In this document: piece after piece, positions 35,141-35,811 of the stretch
How positions within the stretch are numbered: position 1 is the first letter of the stretch
How the letters are laid out: each line of letters opens with the position of its first letter
DNA from: Muribaculum sp.
GTDB taxonomy: Bacteria > Bacteroidota > Bacteroidia > Bacteroidales > Muribaculaceae
Direction of reading: 5' to 3'
DNA: 35,811 bases
NCBI GenBank assembly: GCA_023664085.1
Contig: JAMPGE010000018.1
Coordinates: 1-35,811 of the forward strand
The notes under the pieces: model-generated
Told to the model about the DNA's origin: nothing
The model's database searches: none
The model's input: the letters and a program-made list of their open reading frames with translations, nothing else
Position numbers and translations under genes: made by a program

Positions 35141-35647
35141 TTAGCTCCGACTTTTTAGAGTGGAATCATAATTGGAAGTCCAGTAATCTTTCTGCTCCGT
35201 AAGGCCGGAACCATTAAAAATACCACCTTCCAATGTGACGGGTACTGCCTTGCCGAAAGTCCAGCTGACAGCCGCCCCGACATCACGGACATTTCCCACC
35301 TGTTTGGCTATGAATGACCGATTGGCAAAATACTGGAGATGTGGAGAGCGGTGTGCATCAATTGAAAAAGGAACGCGCATCTGGCCGAATGTGAATTTCC
35401 ATGCCTTGTTAGGTTGGTATCGGATATATGCGTCAAGCATTTTGATATTTCCTTCATCGGACAGGTCGATTTCCGCCTTATACCGTATTACAGGAATAAT
35501 CATGCCTTCCAACGCTATCCGGGCATTACGGATTTCAAAACGTCCTTTGTCGATTTCAGGTTCATATTCATATTTTGCTCGGATTGTTCCGTGAATGTCA
35601 GGAATATATTGACTTTTTTCCTGCGCATTTACCGACAATGCAGTCAT
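35141..35647 (-). pseudogene. Porin (OprP-like) gene remnant, broken at both ends
   Basis: The 168-codon frame encodes the first barrel strands of an OprP-type porin (IRAKYEYEPEIDKGRFEIRNARIALEG, YKAEIDLSDEG, WKFTFGQMRVPFSIDAHRSP, YFANRSFIAKQVGNVRDVG). The C-terminus ends at the IS terminal repeat, with ten or so residues read from IS sequence (STLKSRS). At the N-terminus only MTALSVNAQ remains of the signal peptide, with an in-frame TAG nine codons upstream, so export would fail. The break falls beside the direct repeat at 35655. Confidence 0.7.
35151..35167 (-). repeat. IS1182-type terminal repeat matching the 52-bp mini-element
   Basis: On the minus strand gattccactctaaaaag differs at one base from the left end of the mini-element at 10049. 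It lies about 120 bp upstream of the transposase start and marks the boundary at which the porin gene was interrupted. The far end of this IS is not found. Confidence 0.55.
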
Positions 35648-35654
35648 AATATAT

Positions 35655-35811
35655 TCTGAGTTTTTCTACAAAAAGTACCTATAAATGGTTAATCTAAAAT
35701 TTATCAATGCTTTACGCCTTGTCGTGTTTTGGGTACAAAAAATGGTTGTACCTAAATTATCTGAGTTTTTCTACAAAAAGTACCTATAAATGGTTAATCT
35801 AAAATTTATCA
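35655..35811. repeat. 52-bp direct repeat, period 105 bp, at the window edge
   Basis: The same 52 bases (starting tctgagtttttctac) occur at 35655-35706 and 35760-35811, separated by 53 bp; the second copy runs to the last base. The separator holds a small hairpin (ggtacaa/ttgtacc, 35732-35752). The first copy ends 8 bp before the porin-remnant ATG. Two copies are seen; more may follow. Repeat and gap are both too long and AT-rich for a typical CRISPR array. Confidence 0.6.

Noticed and set aside
35655..35811. CRISPR array
   Set aside because: Only two copies are visible; both the 52-bp repeat and the 53-bp gap are longer than usual and very AT-rich, and no cas gene is near.

Overview
The window is a chromosomal segment from a Bacteroidales bacterium, most likely a gut commensal near Muribaculaceae or Bacteroides. 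The family placement is inference. Support comes from gene content: a GT3-type glycogen synthase next to an alpha-glucan phosphorylase, a second EF-G with a degenerate GTPase site, secreted GH53/GH2/GH29 enzymes, a large TonB-type barrel, and DUF3127 and DUF3861 proteins. It also comes from promoters of the Bacteroidetes type (-33 TTTG, 19-21 nt spacer, -7 TAnnTTTG). I see no tRNA, rRNA or CRISPR array.

Layout. 1-1.4 kb: a BadF-type sugar kinase and a small LEA-like helical protein. 1.4-3.6 kb (-): EF-G2 paralogue. 3.8-8.35 kb (-): glycogen operon glgA-glgP with a consensus promoter, a leader of about 175 nt and two tandem terminators. 8.5-13.4 kb (-): an SSB-like DUF3127 protein, then a likely operon running flavodiiron protein > UDG-fold glycosylase > DedA > rpe > SprT-like protease. 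A 52-bp mobile mini-element sits on the rpe stop codon. 13.4-15.7 kb (+): secreted GH53 endo-galactanase overlapping a tRNA-dihydrouridine synthase. 15.9-24 kb: DUF3861, HU protein, a TonB-type barrel, UDP-glucose dehydrogenase, CCA-adding enzyme and an OprP-type porin. 24-26.3 kb: GT2 glycosyltransferase and MsrAB, divergent around a 148-bp MITE with a 10-bp target duplication. 26.5-28 kb: a ParA ATPase with an AT-hook/ribbon-helix-helix partner. 28-34.1 kb: CDF cation exporter, stand-alone homocysteine methyltransferase, then a secreted GH2 beta-galactosidase-like enzyme and a GH29 alpha-L-fucosidase. 34.2-35.8 kb: decayed accessory DNA with an IS1182-type transposase remnant running into an IS200-type HUH fragment, a porin gene broken at both ends, and a 52-bp direct repeat of period 105 bp that reaches the window edge.

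Most of the window is housekeeping and carbohydrate metabolism. The genes fit storage and release of glucose as glycogen, starvation-adapted translation (EF-G2), oxidative and nitrosative defence (flavodiiron protein, MsrAB), and removal of galactose and fucose from host or plant glycans. The GH genes here have no adjacent SusC/SusD pair. The less ordinary signals are the two small non-autonomous elements (one sharing its ends with the IS1182 remnant), three genes whose -7 box lies exactly 3 nt before the ATG (predicted leaderless mRNAs), the ParA/RHH pair with a 22-bp perfect palindrome upstream, and the chimeric transposase remnant. I did not find a clearly novel multi-gene system.
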